Assembly: GCA_964458495.1 (NCBI GenBank) | Contig: CAYWJB010000004.1 | Coordinates: 62,001-126,000, forward strand | Direction of reading: 5' to 3' | DNA length: 64,000 nt | Source of the DNA: JANWVO01 sp964458495 | GTDB lineage: Bacteria > Acidobacteriota > Terriglobia > Bryobacterales > Bryobacteraceae | In this document: in pieces, positions 39,052 to 48,109 of the stretch | Layout of the letters: the number at the start of each line of letters is the position of its first letter | How positions within the stretch are numbered: position 1 is the first letter of the stretch | The notes under the pieces: model-generated | Databases searched by the model: none | The model's input: only the letters and a program-made list of their open reading frames with translations | What the model was told of the DNA's origin: nothing | Translations under genes and position numbers: made by a program

Positions 39052-40539
39052 TCACCGCTCCCAGCCCTTCGCCCGCTCGACCGCTCGCGTCCATTGCGCG
39101 CGCCGCGCCTGCGCCTCGTCGCGCCCCATGCGCGGCTCGAACCGCCGCTCCGCCTTCCACTGCGCCGCCAGCTCCCCGCGCCCGCGGTACACTCCCGCCG
39201 CCAGCCCCGCCAGGTACGCCGCCCCCAGCGCCGTCGTCTCCGTCACCGCCGCCCGCACCACCGGCGCCCCCAGCAGATCCGCCTGGAACTGCATCAGCAG
39301 ATCATTGCGCGACGCCCCGCCGTCGGCGCGCAGCTCGTTCAGCTTCAGCCCGGAGTCCGCTTCCATCGCCCCTACCACGTCCGCCACCTGAAATGCGATC
39401 GATTCCAGCGCCGCCCGCGCCACGTGCGCCGCCGTCACGCCGCGCGTCAGCCCCAGCATCGCGCCCCGCGCCCAGGCATCCCAGTGGGGCGCCCCCAGCC
39501 CCGTGAACGCCGGCACCAGATACACCCCGTGGCTGTCCTCCACGCTCGCTGCCAGCGGCTCCACCTCCTCCGACGAACGGATCAGCCCCAGCCCGTCTCG
39601 CAGCCATTGCACCACCGCGCCGCCGATGAACACGCTCCCCTCCAACGCGTACTCCGTCCGCCCCTCCGCCTGCCACGCCACCGTCGTCAACAGACGGTGG
39701 CGGCTCTCCACCGCCCACTCTCCGGTCTGCATCAGCAAAAAACATCCCGTGCCATATGTGTTTTTTGCCAGCCCGGCCTCGAAACACGCCTGTCCGAACA
39801 GCGCCGCCTGCTGGTCGCCCGCCACGCCGCCGATCCTCACGGGCGCCCCCAGCACCTCCGCGGACGCCTCGCCGAGGATCCCGCACGACGGACGCACCTC
39901 CGGCAGCACCTCCCGCGGAACGCCGAACAGCCGCAGCAGTTCCTCGTCCCACTCCTGCGTGTGAATGTTGTACAGCAGCGTCCGCGAGGCGTTGCTCGCG
40001 TCCGTCGCATGCACGCGCCCGCCGGTCAGGTTCCAGATCAGCCACGCGTCGACCGTTCCGAACGCCAGCTCGCCGCGTCCCGCGCGCGCCTGCGCCCCGT
40101 CCACATTCTCCAGCAGCCAGCGCAGCTTGGTCCCCGAAAAATAAGGATCGGCCAGCAGCCCCGTGCGGCGGCGGATCTCCTCCTCCGCCCCGCTCGCCTT
40201 CAGCTCGTCGCAATACCCTGCCGTGCGCCGGTCCTGCCAGACGATCGCCGGCGCCATCGGCTCGCCCGTGCGCCGGTCCCACAACACCACGGTCTCCCGC
40301 TGGTTCGTGATCCCGATCGCCGCCACCTCGCGCACCGGGATCCGCGCCCTCTCCAGCGCCGCCGCCGCCACCCCGCGCTGCGTGGCCCAGATCTCGCACG
40401 CGTCGTGCTCCACCCAGCCCGCCTGCGGATAGATCTGGCGGAATTCCTTTTGCGCCGCTGCCAAAACCGTGCCGTCTTCAGCGAAGACGATGGCGCGGCT
40501 GGAAGTCGTGCCCTGATCGAGTGCCAGAAGATATGCCAT
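39052..40539 (-). CDS. glpK: Glycerol kinase
   Basis: 495 residues of the FGGY kinase family, usual length. The N terminus is LLALDQGTTSSRAIVF, then GITNQRETVVLWDRRTGEP, the GVAGDQQAALFGQ motif, GTGCFLLMQTG and GGAVVQWLRDGL. The C-terminal FTGLGAPHWDAWARGAMLGLTRG is diagnostic. It phosphorylates glycerol with ATP to feed the downstream glpD. The ATG at 40539 is chosen for its GGAAGGAAG site; open frame further upstream overlaps the amidohydrolase and is not coding. No glycerol facilitator gene is in the window. Confidence 0.96.
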   Translation of the reverse strand: MAYLLALDQGTTSSRAIVFAEDGTVLAAAQKEFRQIYPQAGWVEHDACEIWATQRGVAAAALERARIPVREVAAIGITNQRETVVLWDRRTGEPMAPAIVWQDRRTAGYCDELKASGAEEEIRRRTGLLADPYFSGTKLRWLLENVDGAQARAGRGELAFGTVDAWLIWNLTGGRVHATDASNASRTLLYNIHTQEWDEELLRLFGVPREVLPEVRPSCGILGEASAEVLGAPVRIGGVAGDQQAALFGQACFEAGLAKNTYGTGCFLLMQTGEWAVESRHRLLTTVAWQAEGRTEYALEGSVFIGGAVVQWLRDGLGLIRSSEEVEPLAASVEDSHGVYLVPAFTGLGAPHWDAWARGAMLGLTRGVTAAHVARAALESIAFQVADVVGAMEADSGLKLNELRADGGASRNDLLMQFQADLLGAPVVRAAVTETTALGAAYLAGLAAGVYRGRGELAAQWKAERRFEPRMGRDEAQARRAQWTRAVERAKGWER

Positions 40540-40601
40540 GTGCGGTTTGTCTTCCTTCCAGAGAAAATCTTCCTCCCGCGCGCGCCCCACGGCCGGCGCG
40601 T

Positions 40602-42422
40602 TCAGCTCTCCTTCTTCTGTTGTATGCCGGCGGCGGTCGCTGGAGCCGTTGTCGGCCTCGCGGGCGAAAGTGCCGTCCTCCGCGCCCGGCCTGCGCCCTC
40701 GGCGCCGGGGAAGGCGGCGATCTTCCGCTCTACGACCTTGCCGTCCAGCACCACCATCAGCGGCTCGATCGCGCGGATTTCGTCCTCCGGACAGGTGAGA
40801 ATGTCGCGGTCGATCACCACCAGGTCCGCCAGCTTCCCCGCTTCGATCGACCCCTGCTCCTTCTCGCTGAAGTGCAGCCACGCCGCCCACGTCGTCCACA
40901 TCCGGATCGCCTCCTCGCGCGTCACCCGCTCCTCCGGAAACAGCGTCTTGCCCTCCGTCGTGCGGCGCGTCAGAGTCATCCACATCCCGAAAAACGGGTT
41001 GTAGGGGTTCACGCTGCGGTTCTTGTCGTGCCCCAGCATGTGGTCGCTGCCCCCGGCAGCTGGAATCCCGCGGTCCAGGTAGCCGCGCATCGGGAAGAAC
41101 CACCGCAAGTTTCTTTCGCCGAACACTCGCTCCAGCGCCGGGGCGTCGAAATGGAGCCACCCCGGCTGCACGTCGGCGGCGATGCCCAGCCGCTTCATGC
41201 GGTCCAGCGACTCCGGGTTCTGCATGCTGCCGTGCATCACGTGCGAACGCGTCGGCGCAATCGGCCTCTCCCGGTCCAGCTGCTCGAAAATGTCCAGCAG
41301 CACGTCGATCGCGCCTCCGCCCTGCGCGTGCGCCGTCAGCGACCAGCCCTTGTCGCGCGCCGCGCGCATGATTCGCAACAGCTTGCCCGGCTCCACGAAC
41401 AGCGTGCCCCGCGCGTCCGGGTTTGTCTGCCCGTACAGCTGCCTGCCGAACGGACCGTACGGCATGCGCTGGTACGCCGTGCCCACGCTCTGCCCTCCGT
41501 CCAGCGTCACCTTGAACGCCCCGAACTTCAGCCACTCGTCGCCGAGATTGGTCCGCCACGGGCGCGACTCGATCTCCCGCACGAGCTCCTCCACCGGCGC
41601 CGCCGTCGCCAGCCGCCACGTCAGCACCGTCCGCACCGGCAGCCTGCCTTCCGACTTCAGCTTCTCGAACAGCGCCACCTCCGCCGGTGTCACCGCGCGG
41701 TCGTGGATGCAGGTCAGCCCGGCGCGCCGGTACTCCCGCAGCATCAGTTCCAGCGCCTTCAGCCGGTCGTCCTCCGTATAGGGCGCCGCGCGCGTCACAC
41801 CCTTCAGCAGGTGCGCCGCGTTGCGCAGAATGCCGTTCGGCTCCCCGTCCGGCCCCTTCACAATCTCTCCGCCCGGCGGGTTCGGCGTGTCGCGCGTGAT
41901 CCCGCTCACCCGCAGCGCCACCGTGTTCGCCGACCACACATAGCTCCCGTCGAACGCCACCGGATGGTCCGCCGTCACATCCAGATCCTCGCGCGTCGGC
42001 ATCCGCATCTCCCTCAGCCTGGGCGGCAGCGTTCGCGGCACCACGATCCACTCGCCCTTCGGCGTCACGCGCGCCCGGGCGCGCACATACTCCTGGATCG
42101 CCGCAATGCTGTCGAACGGCGGCAGCGGCCCGCGAAACTCGCTCAGCCCGGACTCCAGCGCATGCACGTGGGCGTCGATCAGCCCCGGCAGCACCGTCCT
42201 GCCCTTGAGGTCGATCACCTCGGTCCCCGGCCCGCGGTACTTGTCCAGGATCTCCCTGGAGCCGCCCGCCGCCAGGATCCGGTTGCCGCCAATCGCCACC
42301 GCCTCCCGAATGCTGAACTTCGCATCGGCCGTGATCACCTTTCCGTTGTGCAGGATCAGAGTCGCGTCCGCCGCATGCAGGACGCCGCCGCACAGCAACG
42401 CTGCCAGGGCCAGTTTTCGCAT
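40602..42422 (-). CDS. Exported amidohydrolase (YtcJ/Amidohydro_3 type)
   Basis: 606 residues with a signal peptide (MRKLALAALLCGGVLHA). It shows the composite metal-dependent hydrolase fold: ILHNGKVITAD at the N-terminal beta sandwich, PGLIDAHVHALES with the HxH metal ligands, later THAQGGGAIDVLLD, SHVMHGSMQNPE and GGSDHMLGH with the Asp. It ends EAGKLADLVVIDRD. YtcJ-like enzymes hydrolyse N-acyl or cyclic amides; the substrate is unknown. It precedes glpK by 62 bases on the same strand. It is divergent from the DUF362 gene with only 29 bases between starts. Confidence 0.87.
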   Translation of the reverse strand: MRKLALAALLCGGVLHAADATLILHNGKVITADAKFSIREAVAIGGNRILAAGGSREILDKYRGPGTEVIDLKGRTVLPGLIDAHVHALESGLSEFRGPLPPFDSIAAIQEYVRARARVTPKGEWIVVPRTLPPRLREMRMPTREDLDVTADHPVAFDGSYVWSANTVALRVSGITRDTPNPPGGEIVKGPDGEPNGILRNAAHLLKGVTRAAPYTEDDRLKALELMLREYRRAGLTCIHDRAVTPAEVALFEKLKSEGRLPVRTVLTWRLATAAPVEELVREIESRPWRTNLGDEWLKFGAFKVTLDGGQSVGTAYQRMPYGPFGRQLYGQTNPDARGTLFVEPGKLLRIMRAARDKGWSLTAHAQGGGAIDVLLDIFEQLDRERPIAPTRSHVMHGSMQNPESLDRMKRLGIAADVQPGWLHFDAPALERVFGERNLRWFFPMRGYLDRGIPAAGGSDHMLGHDKNRSVNPYNPFFGMWMTLTRRTTEGKTLFPEERVTREEAIRMWTTWAAWLHFSEKEQGSIEAGKLADLVVIDRDILTCPEDEIRAIEPLMVVLDGKVVERKIAAFPGAEGAGRARRTALSPARPTTAPATAAGIQQKKES

Positions 42423-42451
42423 GACTGGATTCTACCGCTACACTGGAATCA

Positions 42452-43561
42452 ATGACCCGCAGAGAACTGCTGGCCGCTCTGGGCGCGGCCTCGGTCCGCG
42501 CGCAGGAGCCGCCCGCGACGCCTGTCGCCATCGCGCGCTGTTCGTCCTATGACGAAGACCTGGCCGCCATTCTCGAGCGCATGTTCGATCAGCTCGGCGG
42601 CGCCGGCGCGCTGGTGCGCAACAAGACCGTCACGATCAAGCTGAATCTCACCGGCAGCCCCGCCAACCGCTGGCAAGGCCTCCCCCTCGGCGTGACGCAC
42701 TACACGCACCCCCGCACCGCCCTCGCCATGGCCCATGTCCTCGGCCGCGCCGGCGCGCGCCGCATCCGCTTCGTCGAGAGCTGCTGGGCCACCGCGGGTC
42801 CGCTCGAAGAATACCTGCTCGAGTCCGGCTGGAACGTGCGCCAGCTCCGCAACGCCGCTCCGGGCGTCGAGTTCGTCAATACCAACTCGCGCGGTGCGTA
42901 CAAGGATTACTCAAAGTTCCCCGTGCCCGGCGGCGGGCTCATCTATCCTGCATGGACGCTCAACCGAGCCTACGAGGAAACCGATGTGCTGGTCTCCATG
43001 GCGAAGCTGAAGGATCACGCCACCACAGGCATCACCCTCGCCATGAAGAACCTCTTCGGCATCACGCCCGCCTCCCTTTATGGCGATGACGCCGGGCTCA
43101 AGGAACCGAACGAAAGCCCCGAAAAAGGCCGCCTCATCGTCTGCCATGAGGGCACGCGGCAGCCCGCCCCGCCCGCGCCGCCCGAACTCGACCCCGCCTC
43201 CCCGCGCGACCCCGGCTACCGCATGCCGCGCATCGTCGCCGAGCTCAACGCCGCGCGCCCCATCCACATCTCCTTCATTGACGGCGTGGAAACCGTCGCC
43301 GGCGGCGAAGGGCCCTGGGTTCGCGGACTGCGGCGCATGAAGCCTGGCCTGCTTGTGCTCGGAACCAACGCCGTCTGCACGGACACGGTCGGCGCGGCCC
43401 TGATGGGCTACGATCCGCGAGCGCCTCGCGGCACGCGCCCCTTCATCCATTGCGACAATATGCTCCTCCTCGCCGAGCAGCTCGGCGCCGGCAGCGCCGA
43501 CCTCCGGCGCATTGAGGTGCGCGGCGGCCGCATCGAGGATCTCGTCTACCGCTTCGCCTGA
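42452..43561 (+). CDS. DUF362-family protein with Tat-like signal
   Basis: 369 residues. The N terminus MTRRELLAALGAASVRAQ resembles a short twin-arginine signal. The DUF362 body is recognisable from VTIKLNLTGSP, YTHPRTALAMAHVLGRAGARRIRFVES, LVSMAKLKDHATTGITLAMKNLFGI and FIDGVETVAGGEGP. Some DUF362 members carry ferredoxin-like clusters, but this one has no CxxCxxC motif, so it is of the iron-sulfur-free type. Function unknown. Its last 16 bases overlap the convergent gene that ends at 43546. Confidence 0.85.
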   Translation: MTRRELLAALGAASVRAQEPPATPVAIARCSSYDEDLAAILERMFDQLGGAGALVRNKTVTIKLNLTGSPANRWQGLPLGVTHYTHPRTALAMAHVLGRAGARRIRFVESCWATAGPLEEYLLESGWNVRQLRNAAPGVEFVNTNSRGAYKDYSKFPVPGGGLIYPAWTLNRAYEETDVLVSMAKLKDHATTGITLAMKNLFGITPASLYGDDAGLKEPNESPEKGRLIVCHEGTRQPAPPAPPELDPASPRDPGYRMPRIVAELNAARPIHISFIDGVETVAGGEGPWVRGLRRMKPGLLVLGTNAVCTDTVGAALMGYDPRAPRGTRPFIHCDNMLLLAEQLGAGSADLRRIEVRGGRIEDLVYRFA

Positions 43562-44919
43562 GCTGCGCGCTCCACCGTCACCACCGCCACATCTTCCACT
43601 TTCACAAGATCCACCCCGGTTCCATCCTCCACTTCGTAGGTCTCCAGGACCCTCTCGCCGCTTCCGTCCGCCAGCCGCGCCCGCTGCATTCTTCCCGTGA
43701 AATGCAGGGTGATGTTTTCCACCGGGTAGTCTGTGTAATTGACGAGAATCAGCGCCAAATGACGCCCGTCCGGAGACTCTTTGAGAGAGGAAAGCATTCC
43801 TGGGGCGCCGAAAACCCGCACCCCGTAATTCCGCCGGCCGATGATGGAATTCACTTCGCGCCAGATCTGGTCGAGCTGTTTGATCTGCTCCTCCGAATAG
43901 GTGATCCGGCCCGGCGGCGGCGGCTCGAGCTTCCATCCTTCCGGCCCGTTCACCAGAGTCGCCCCCCTGCGGGCGATGGCTCGCGCCGCTTCCCGCTCGC
44001 GCTCGTTCAGCCTCGACGGGTCGATGGTCAGCAGGGTGCGGATCCCTCCCGGCGCCTCTGCCAGCTTCGCCGGAGGCACCGGCCGCAGGGGGATGTGCTT
44101 GGCGGAAATCATGTCCAGAATTCCGCCGGAAACCAGCCCTCCGCCCGGCCCGTCAATCAGCACAACCAAAGCTGAACTGTCTGGCCATTTCATGGCCTCG
44201 TGCTGGTCAAAGAAGCGCACAGCCGAAAGTAACCGAGCCCAATCTCTCCTCCCTTTGGGCTCCCCTGCGCGCACGCGGCGCCAGAAATCGGCATCGAGAT
44301 CCAGCACCCATTTCGCGCCGCACACGGCCGCATCCGCCACGGCCTGCACATATCGCGACACCGGCTGTGGATCCCTGGGCGCCTCGTGGGCCATCCACAC
44401 CGCCGTCCCCGGCGGCGCCGCCGCCCGCAGGAACCGCAGGAGGCCGGAGTTGGTTTCGATCCACGGGCCGCTGGTCGGCCGCGCATGCGCGTTGTCCTCG
44501 CTCTCGGCGCGCACCCCCGCCCACAGCCCCTCGTAGGTGGCAACCACCCGCGTGCTGCCGTCCAGCCGCAGATCGTGGCGCGGAAGGATCTCCACCAGCG
44601 GCCGCTGCCGCGCCCGCGCCCACTCCACCAGCGGCTCCGCCCGGGGTCCTTCGGCGGCGATTCCCTGCGCCCCTTCCACCAGCGCCCGGGCCGCCGCCTC
44701 TGTACTTGCCCCGCGCACCACCGCCAGTGTCAGCAACCCCATCTCGCGCGCCGCATCCAGCAGTTCCTTGCGCCAGGCGCTCTCTTCCACCAGCAGGCAG
44801 TTCACCGGCGTGCCGCGGATCAGTTCCAGCGACTCCGGCGCCGCATCCCGCCACCGCGCCGGCGTGCAGTTTTCCACCGCCGGCAACGCCATCAACACTC
44901 CCGCCAACAACCATTCCAT
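43546..44919 (-). CDS. Exported hypothetical protein, possibly glycosidase-like
   Basis: 457 residues with a hydrophobic N terminus (MEWLLAGVLMALPAVENC). The middle alternates strands and helices (LLVEESAWRKELLDAAREMGLLTLAVV; ALVEGAQGIAAEG; PLVEILPRHDLRL; KWVLDLDADFW), as in a TIM barrel. The C-terminal 120 residues form a beta sandwich (LALILVNYTDYPVENITLHF), a layout seen in glycoside hydrolases. I see no confirmed catalytic pair and do not assign a family. The ATG at 44919 is taken because it starts the signal sequence; an upstream ATG would add 20 unlikely residues. Confidence 0.7.
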   Translation of the reverse strand: MEWLLAGVLMALPAVENCTPARWRDAAPESLELIRGTPVNCLLVEESAWRKELLDAAREMGLLTLAVVRGASTEAAARALVEGAQGIAAEGPRAEPLVEWARARQRPLVEILPRHDLRLDGSTRVVATYEGLWAGVRAESEDNAHARPTSGPWIETNSGLLRFLRAAAPPGTAVWMAHEAPRDPQPVSRYVQAVADAAVCGAKWVLDLDADFWRRVRAGEPKGRRDWARLLSAVRFFDQHEAMKWPDSSALVVLIDGPGGGLVSGGILDMISAKHIPLRPVPPAKLAEAPGGIRTLLTIDPSRLNEREREAARAIARRGATLVNGPEGWKLEPPPPGRITYSEEQIKQLDQIWREVNSIIGRRNYGVRVFGAPGMLSSLKESPDGRHLALILVNYTDYPVENITLHFTGRMQRARLADGSGERVLETYEVEDGTGVDLVKVEDVAVVTVERAAQAKR

Positions 44920-45146
44920 GACCCCATCATACGAAGTGCCGACAGCAGACACTCCCAAAGTTCTCCAGCCAGGCGGCACGGGGTTCGCCCGCGGTTTGGA
45001 ACAGTTACGTGACAGCGGGGGCTATCCGGCCCGGACTCAGCAGGCTGCCAGACCGGCTTATCGCGCTCCTGGGGACTCTTCACCGCGTCCGACCCGCTCC
45101 GGTTCCTCGCGTGTGCTGCCGCTCTGCAGGGATACCCAAGGGTGCG

Positions 45147-45160
45147 CCCGCCGGGGCGGG
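45147..45160 (-). terminator. Hairpin after the hydrogenase operon
   Basis: CCCGC (45147-45151) pairs with GCGGG (45156-45160), about ten bases beyond the hydA stop on the minus strand, inside a G/C tract. There is no T-run, so terminator function is tentative. The rest of the 44920-45169 gap shows no gene. Confidence 0.35.
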
Positions 45161-45169
45161 GGTGCTGCG

Positions 45170-46477
45170 TCAGTCGATGCGGACCTTGAGAAAGTGGGTG
45201 GCGCAGGAGATGCAGGGGTCGTAATTGCGGACGGCCTGTTCGGCGCGCCAGGAGATCTGCTGGTTGTCGAGGCCGAGCAGCGACGGCACGTAGTTCCACA
45301 GATCCTCTTCCATGCGGCGGAAGTTCTGGGCCGTGGGCGGGACGATGCGGGCTGCGGTGATGAGGCCGTTTTCGTCGACCGAGTAGCGGTGGTAGAGCAG
45401 GCCACGGGGCGCTTCCGTGGCGGCCATCCCCATGCCTTCGCGCGGGCGCGCCTCCTTGCGCGGCGCGGGCGGCGGCTCGTAATTCCGGATGAGCCGCAGC
45501 GCCTCCTCGCAGGCAAAGACGAGCTCGACGGCGCGAGCCGCGATGCTTCGGAAGGGGTTGCGCACGGGCGGCCGGAGCCCGGCCTCTTCGGCGGCGCGGC
45601 GCGCCTGCGGGGTGAGCTGTTCGAAGTTGAGATTGAAGCGCGCGAGCGGGCCGACATGATAGGAGCCCCGCTCGCGCATAACGGAGTGCAGCGCGTTGGA
45701 GTGCTTCACGTGCTGCTCGACGCTGTGCTCCTCGAATGCGGCGGCGTCGATGTCGAGCCCGCGGTTGGAAACGATGCGGCCCTCGTTGAGGGCATATTCG
45801 CCGGGGTGCGAGAGCGCGACGAACTCGTAGTCCTGTTCGAAATCCGGGAACTCCAGCGAGGAGACAAGCGTGACCGTTTGCAACGAGGCTTCCAGCGCCC
45901 ACTCCAGCTCGGGCAACAGCGCGGAGAGCTCCTGTGGCTTGGGCGCCTTGTAGAAGCCGCCCACGCAGGCGCTCACCGGGTGGATCTCGCGCCCGCCCAT
46001 GACACGCACGATTTCATTGCCGAGTTTCTTGAGCCGCAGGGCCATCTTGACGGCGTCCGGATTTCGGGCGGCCACCTCGAAAGCGTCCTGGCAGCCCAGG
46101 AAGTCCGGCAGGTGAAGGAAGAAGATGTGGAGGGCGTGGGACTCGATCCACTCGCCGCAGTAGAACAGGCGGCGCAGGGCGCGGATGGAGGGATGCGGCT
46201 CGATGCCGAGCGCGCGCTCCAGCGCGTGGACCGAACTCATCTGGTAAGCGATGGGGCAGATGCCGCAGATGCGCGCCGTGATGTCGGGCACTTCCATGAA
46301 GTGCCGCCCGCGCAGGAAGCCCTCGAAGAGCCGCGGAGGCTCCGGGATGCGGAGCTTGAGATCGAGGATCTTGCCGGCTTTGACCTTGATATGGAGTTCG
46401 CCCTCGCCCTCGACGCGGGCCAGCACGGGCACATCGATCTTCGTAATGGCGGGCTTGACGGAGGGAGCGGAGTTCAT
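45170..46477 (-). CDS. [NiFe] hydrogenase large subunit, group 3b type
   Basis: 435 residues. Nickel ligands are present as CGIC (C71, C74) in TARICGICPIAYQM and as DPCISCATH near the C terminus (C422, C425). Seven residues (FLKVRID) follow the final histidine and should be the peptide removed by the maturation protease. The subunit order (beta, CNMP protein, gamma, delta, alpha) and the presence of FAD/NAD and ferredoxin-like partners point to a cytoplasmic NADP-linked group 3b enzyme (sulfhydrogenase type). The ATG at 46477 overlaps the small-subunit stop by four bases. Confidence 0.94.
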   Translation of the reverse strand: MNSAPSVKPAITKIDVPVLARVEGEGELHIKVKAGKILDLKLRIPEPPRLFEGFLRGRHFMEVPDITARICGICPIAYQMSSVHALERALGIEPHPSIRALRRLFYCGEWIESHALHIFFLHLPDFLGCQDAFEVAARNPDAVKMALRLKKLGNEIVRVMGGREIHPVSACVGGFYKAPKPQELSALLPELEWALEASLQTVTLVSSLEFPDFEQDYEFVALSHPGEYALNEGRIVSNRGLDIDAAAFEEHSVEQHVKHSNALHSVMRERGSYHVGPLARFNLNFEQLTPQARRAAEEAGLRPPVRNPFRSIAARAVELVFACEEALRLIRNYEPPPAPRKEARPREGMGMAATEAPRGLLYHRYSVDENGLITAARIVPPTAQNFRRMEEDLWNYVPSLLGLDNQQISWRAEQAVRNYDPCISCATHFLKVRID

Positions 46478-47259
46478 GCTTTCGGAGCCTCCTCGAAGAC
46501 TCTTCGGAAGGGCCAGGCCCAGCCGTTGTAGCTGCGGAAAGCGCGTTCCACTTCGTCGCGCGAGCAGCCGAGGATGCGGAACTGCGCGGCGAGGCCGGGG
46601 CCGTTGGCATTCTCCATCGGGCCGAAGCAACCGTAGCAGCCGCGGTGCAGGGAAGGGCAGATGGCGCCGCAACCTGCCTGCGTGGCCGGGCCGAGGCAGG
46701 GCGTGCCGCAGGCTGCCATGACGCAGGTGTTGCCGCGGCGCTTGCACTCGAGGCAGACACTATACGTGGGCAGGTTGGGCTTGCGGCCGGCGAGCGTGGC
46801 CGAGATGAGTTCGATCAGTTGATGCTTGCTGATGGGGCAGCCGCGCAGCTCGAGATCCACGGGCACGTGCTCGGCCACGGGCGTCGAAGTCTTCAGCGTG
46901 GAGATGAAGTCGGGCTTGGCGTAAACGAGGCGGACCCACTCGGCGGCGTCGTGCCAGTTGCGCAGCGCCTGGATGCCGCCCGCGGTGGCGCAGGCGCCGA
47001 TGGTGACGAGCGTCTTCGCCTGACGGCGGATGCGCTGGATGGCCTCGGCGTCGTGGTGGGTGGTGATGGAGCCTTCGACGAGCGCAATGTCGTAGGGTCC
47101 CTTCATCATGCGGCGGCTGGCTTCCGGGAAGTAGGCGATCTCGACGGCGCCGGCGACGGCGAGGAGATCGTCTTCGGCGTCGAGCAGGCTGAGCTGGCAG
47201 CCGTCGCAGCTGGCGAACTTGAAGACAGCGATGCGGGGTTTGGTTGCTTCAGAGCTCAT
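46474..47259 (-). CDS. [NiFe] hydrogenase small (delta) subunit
   Basis: 261 residues of the Complex I 20-kDa/hydrogenase small-subunit family. The proximal cluster motif FASCDGCQLSLLD opens the protein, with further Cys in TIGACATAGG and RGCPISKHQ. A Cys-rich C terminus (CLECKRRGNTCVM, CGTPCLGP, GCGAICPSLHRGCYGCFGP) can bind two more clusters. There is no signal peptide, consistent with a cytoplasmic group 3 enzyme. It passes electrons from the [NiFe] site to the gamma subunit. The 5' end overlaps the gamma gene by about 11 bases. Confidence 0.93.
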   Translation of the reverse strand: MSSEATKPRIAVFKFASCDGCQLSLLDAEDDLLAVAGAVEIAYFPEASRRMMKGPYDIALVEGSITTHHDAEAIQRIRRQAKTLVTIGACATAGGIQALRNWHDAAEWVRLVYAKPDFISTLKTSTPVAEHVPVDLELRGCPISKHQLIELISATLAGRKPNLPTYSVCLECKRRGNTCVMAACGTPCLGPATQAGCGAICPSLHRGCYGCFGPMENANGPGLAAQFRILGCSRDEVERAFRSYNGWAWPFRRVFEEAPKA

Positions 47260-48109
47260 AGAGATCCATGTAGGGCCGGATTTCGGGCCAAGCGAACACA
47301 GGGCCGTGCTTGCAGACGAAGTAAGGCCCCATCTGGCAATGCCCGCAGAAGCCGGCGCCGCATTTCATGTTGCGTTCCATGGAGAGATAGATCTGCGCCG
47401 GCGGCAGGCCGCGGGCTTCCAGTTCACGCGCGGCGTAGCGCATCATGATTTCCGGGCCGCAGATCATGGCCAGAGTCTCCTGCGGTTGCATTCGGACGTG
47501 CCGGAACAGCGTGGTGACGACGCCGACGTGGCCGCGCCAGGAGAGGCCGCCGTAGTCGACTGTGCACAGCGCTTGCGTGTCAGGCAGCAGGCCCCAGGCT
47601 TCGAATTCTCGGCGGTAAAGGAGGTCGCGCGGGCTGCGGCTTCCATAAAGGATGACGAGGCGGTTGTAGTCGCCGCGGTGGCGCAGGATGGAATAGATGG
47701 CCGGCCGCAGCGGCGCCAGACCGATGCCGCCAGCGACGATCAGGACGCTCTTGCCGCGCGCCTCCTTCAGCGGCCAGCTGGATCCGAAGGGGCCGCGCAC
47801 TCCAATGAAGTCGCCCGGGCGGCGAGTGACGATCTGATAAGTGACCTGCCCGACGGAGCGGATGGTGTAGGTCAGGGAGTCGCGCACGGCGGGATCGCCG
47901 GAGATCGAGATCGGCAGTTCACCAACGCCATAGCAGTAGAGCATGGAAAACTGGCCCGGCTCAAAGGCGGAGACGGGGTCGCCGGGGGGCGGAACGGCGG
48001 TGAGGGTGAAGGTGTCGTGGGTTTCCTTGGACACCGACACGATCCGGACGGGCACGGGTTCCATCACCGCGCGGGAGGGAGGAGAGGCGGCGGACGCAGC
48101 GGTGCTCAT
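47249..48109 (-). CDS. Hydrogenase gamma subunit, FAD/NAD(P)-binding
   Basis: 286 residues of the ferredoxin-NADP reductase fold. An FAD-binding barrel ends with GQFSMLYCYGVGELPISIS. The NAD(P) domain begins SVLIVAGGIGLAPLRPAIY and has LVILYGSRSPRDLLYR and MICGPEIMMRY. The C-terminal CGAGFCGHCQMGPYFVC is the 2Fe-2S site typical of HydG/PyrK-like subunits. It exchanges electrons between NAD(P)H and the hydrogenase clusters. The start overlaps the CNMP-binding gene by four bases. Confidence 0.92.
   Translation of the reverse strand: MSTAASAASPPSRAVMEPVPVRIVSVSKETHDTFTLTAVPPPGDPVSAFEPGQFSMLYCYGVGELPISISGDPAVRDSLTYTIRSVGQVTYQIVTRRPGDFIGVRGPFGSSWPLKEARGKSVLIVAGGIGLAPLRPAIYSILRHRGDYNRLVILYGSRSPRDLLYRREFEAWGLLPDTQALCTVDYGGLSWRGHVGVVTTLFRHVRMQPQETLAMICGPEIMMRYAARELEARGLPPAQIYLSMERNMKCGAGFCGHCQMGPYFVCKHGPVFAWPEIRPYMDLYEL

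Noticed and set aside
40540..42531. Upstream extension of the glycerol kinase frame giving a 1159-residue fusion
   Set aside because: The extra 664 residues are an out-of-frame reading of the amidohydrolase gene. The kinase has its own ATG with a ribosome site at 40539.
42452..43561. DUF362 protein as a ferredoxin-type iron-sulfur protein
   Set aside because: No CxxCxxC cluster motif is present.
45170..46477. Tyr in the L1 motif (CGICPIAY) of the hydrogenase large subunit as a lost ligand
   Set aside because: The two cysteines that bind nickel are present, and I believe this form occurs in bacterial group 3b enzymes. It is not safe to call it a defect.
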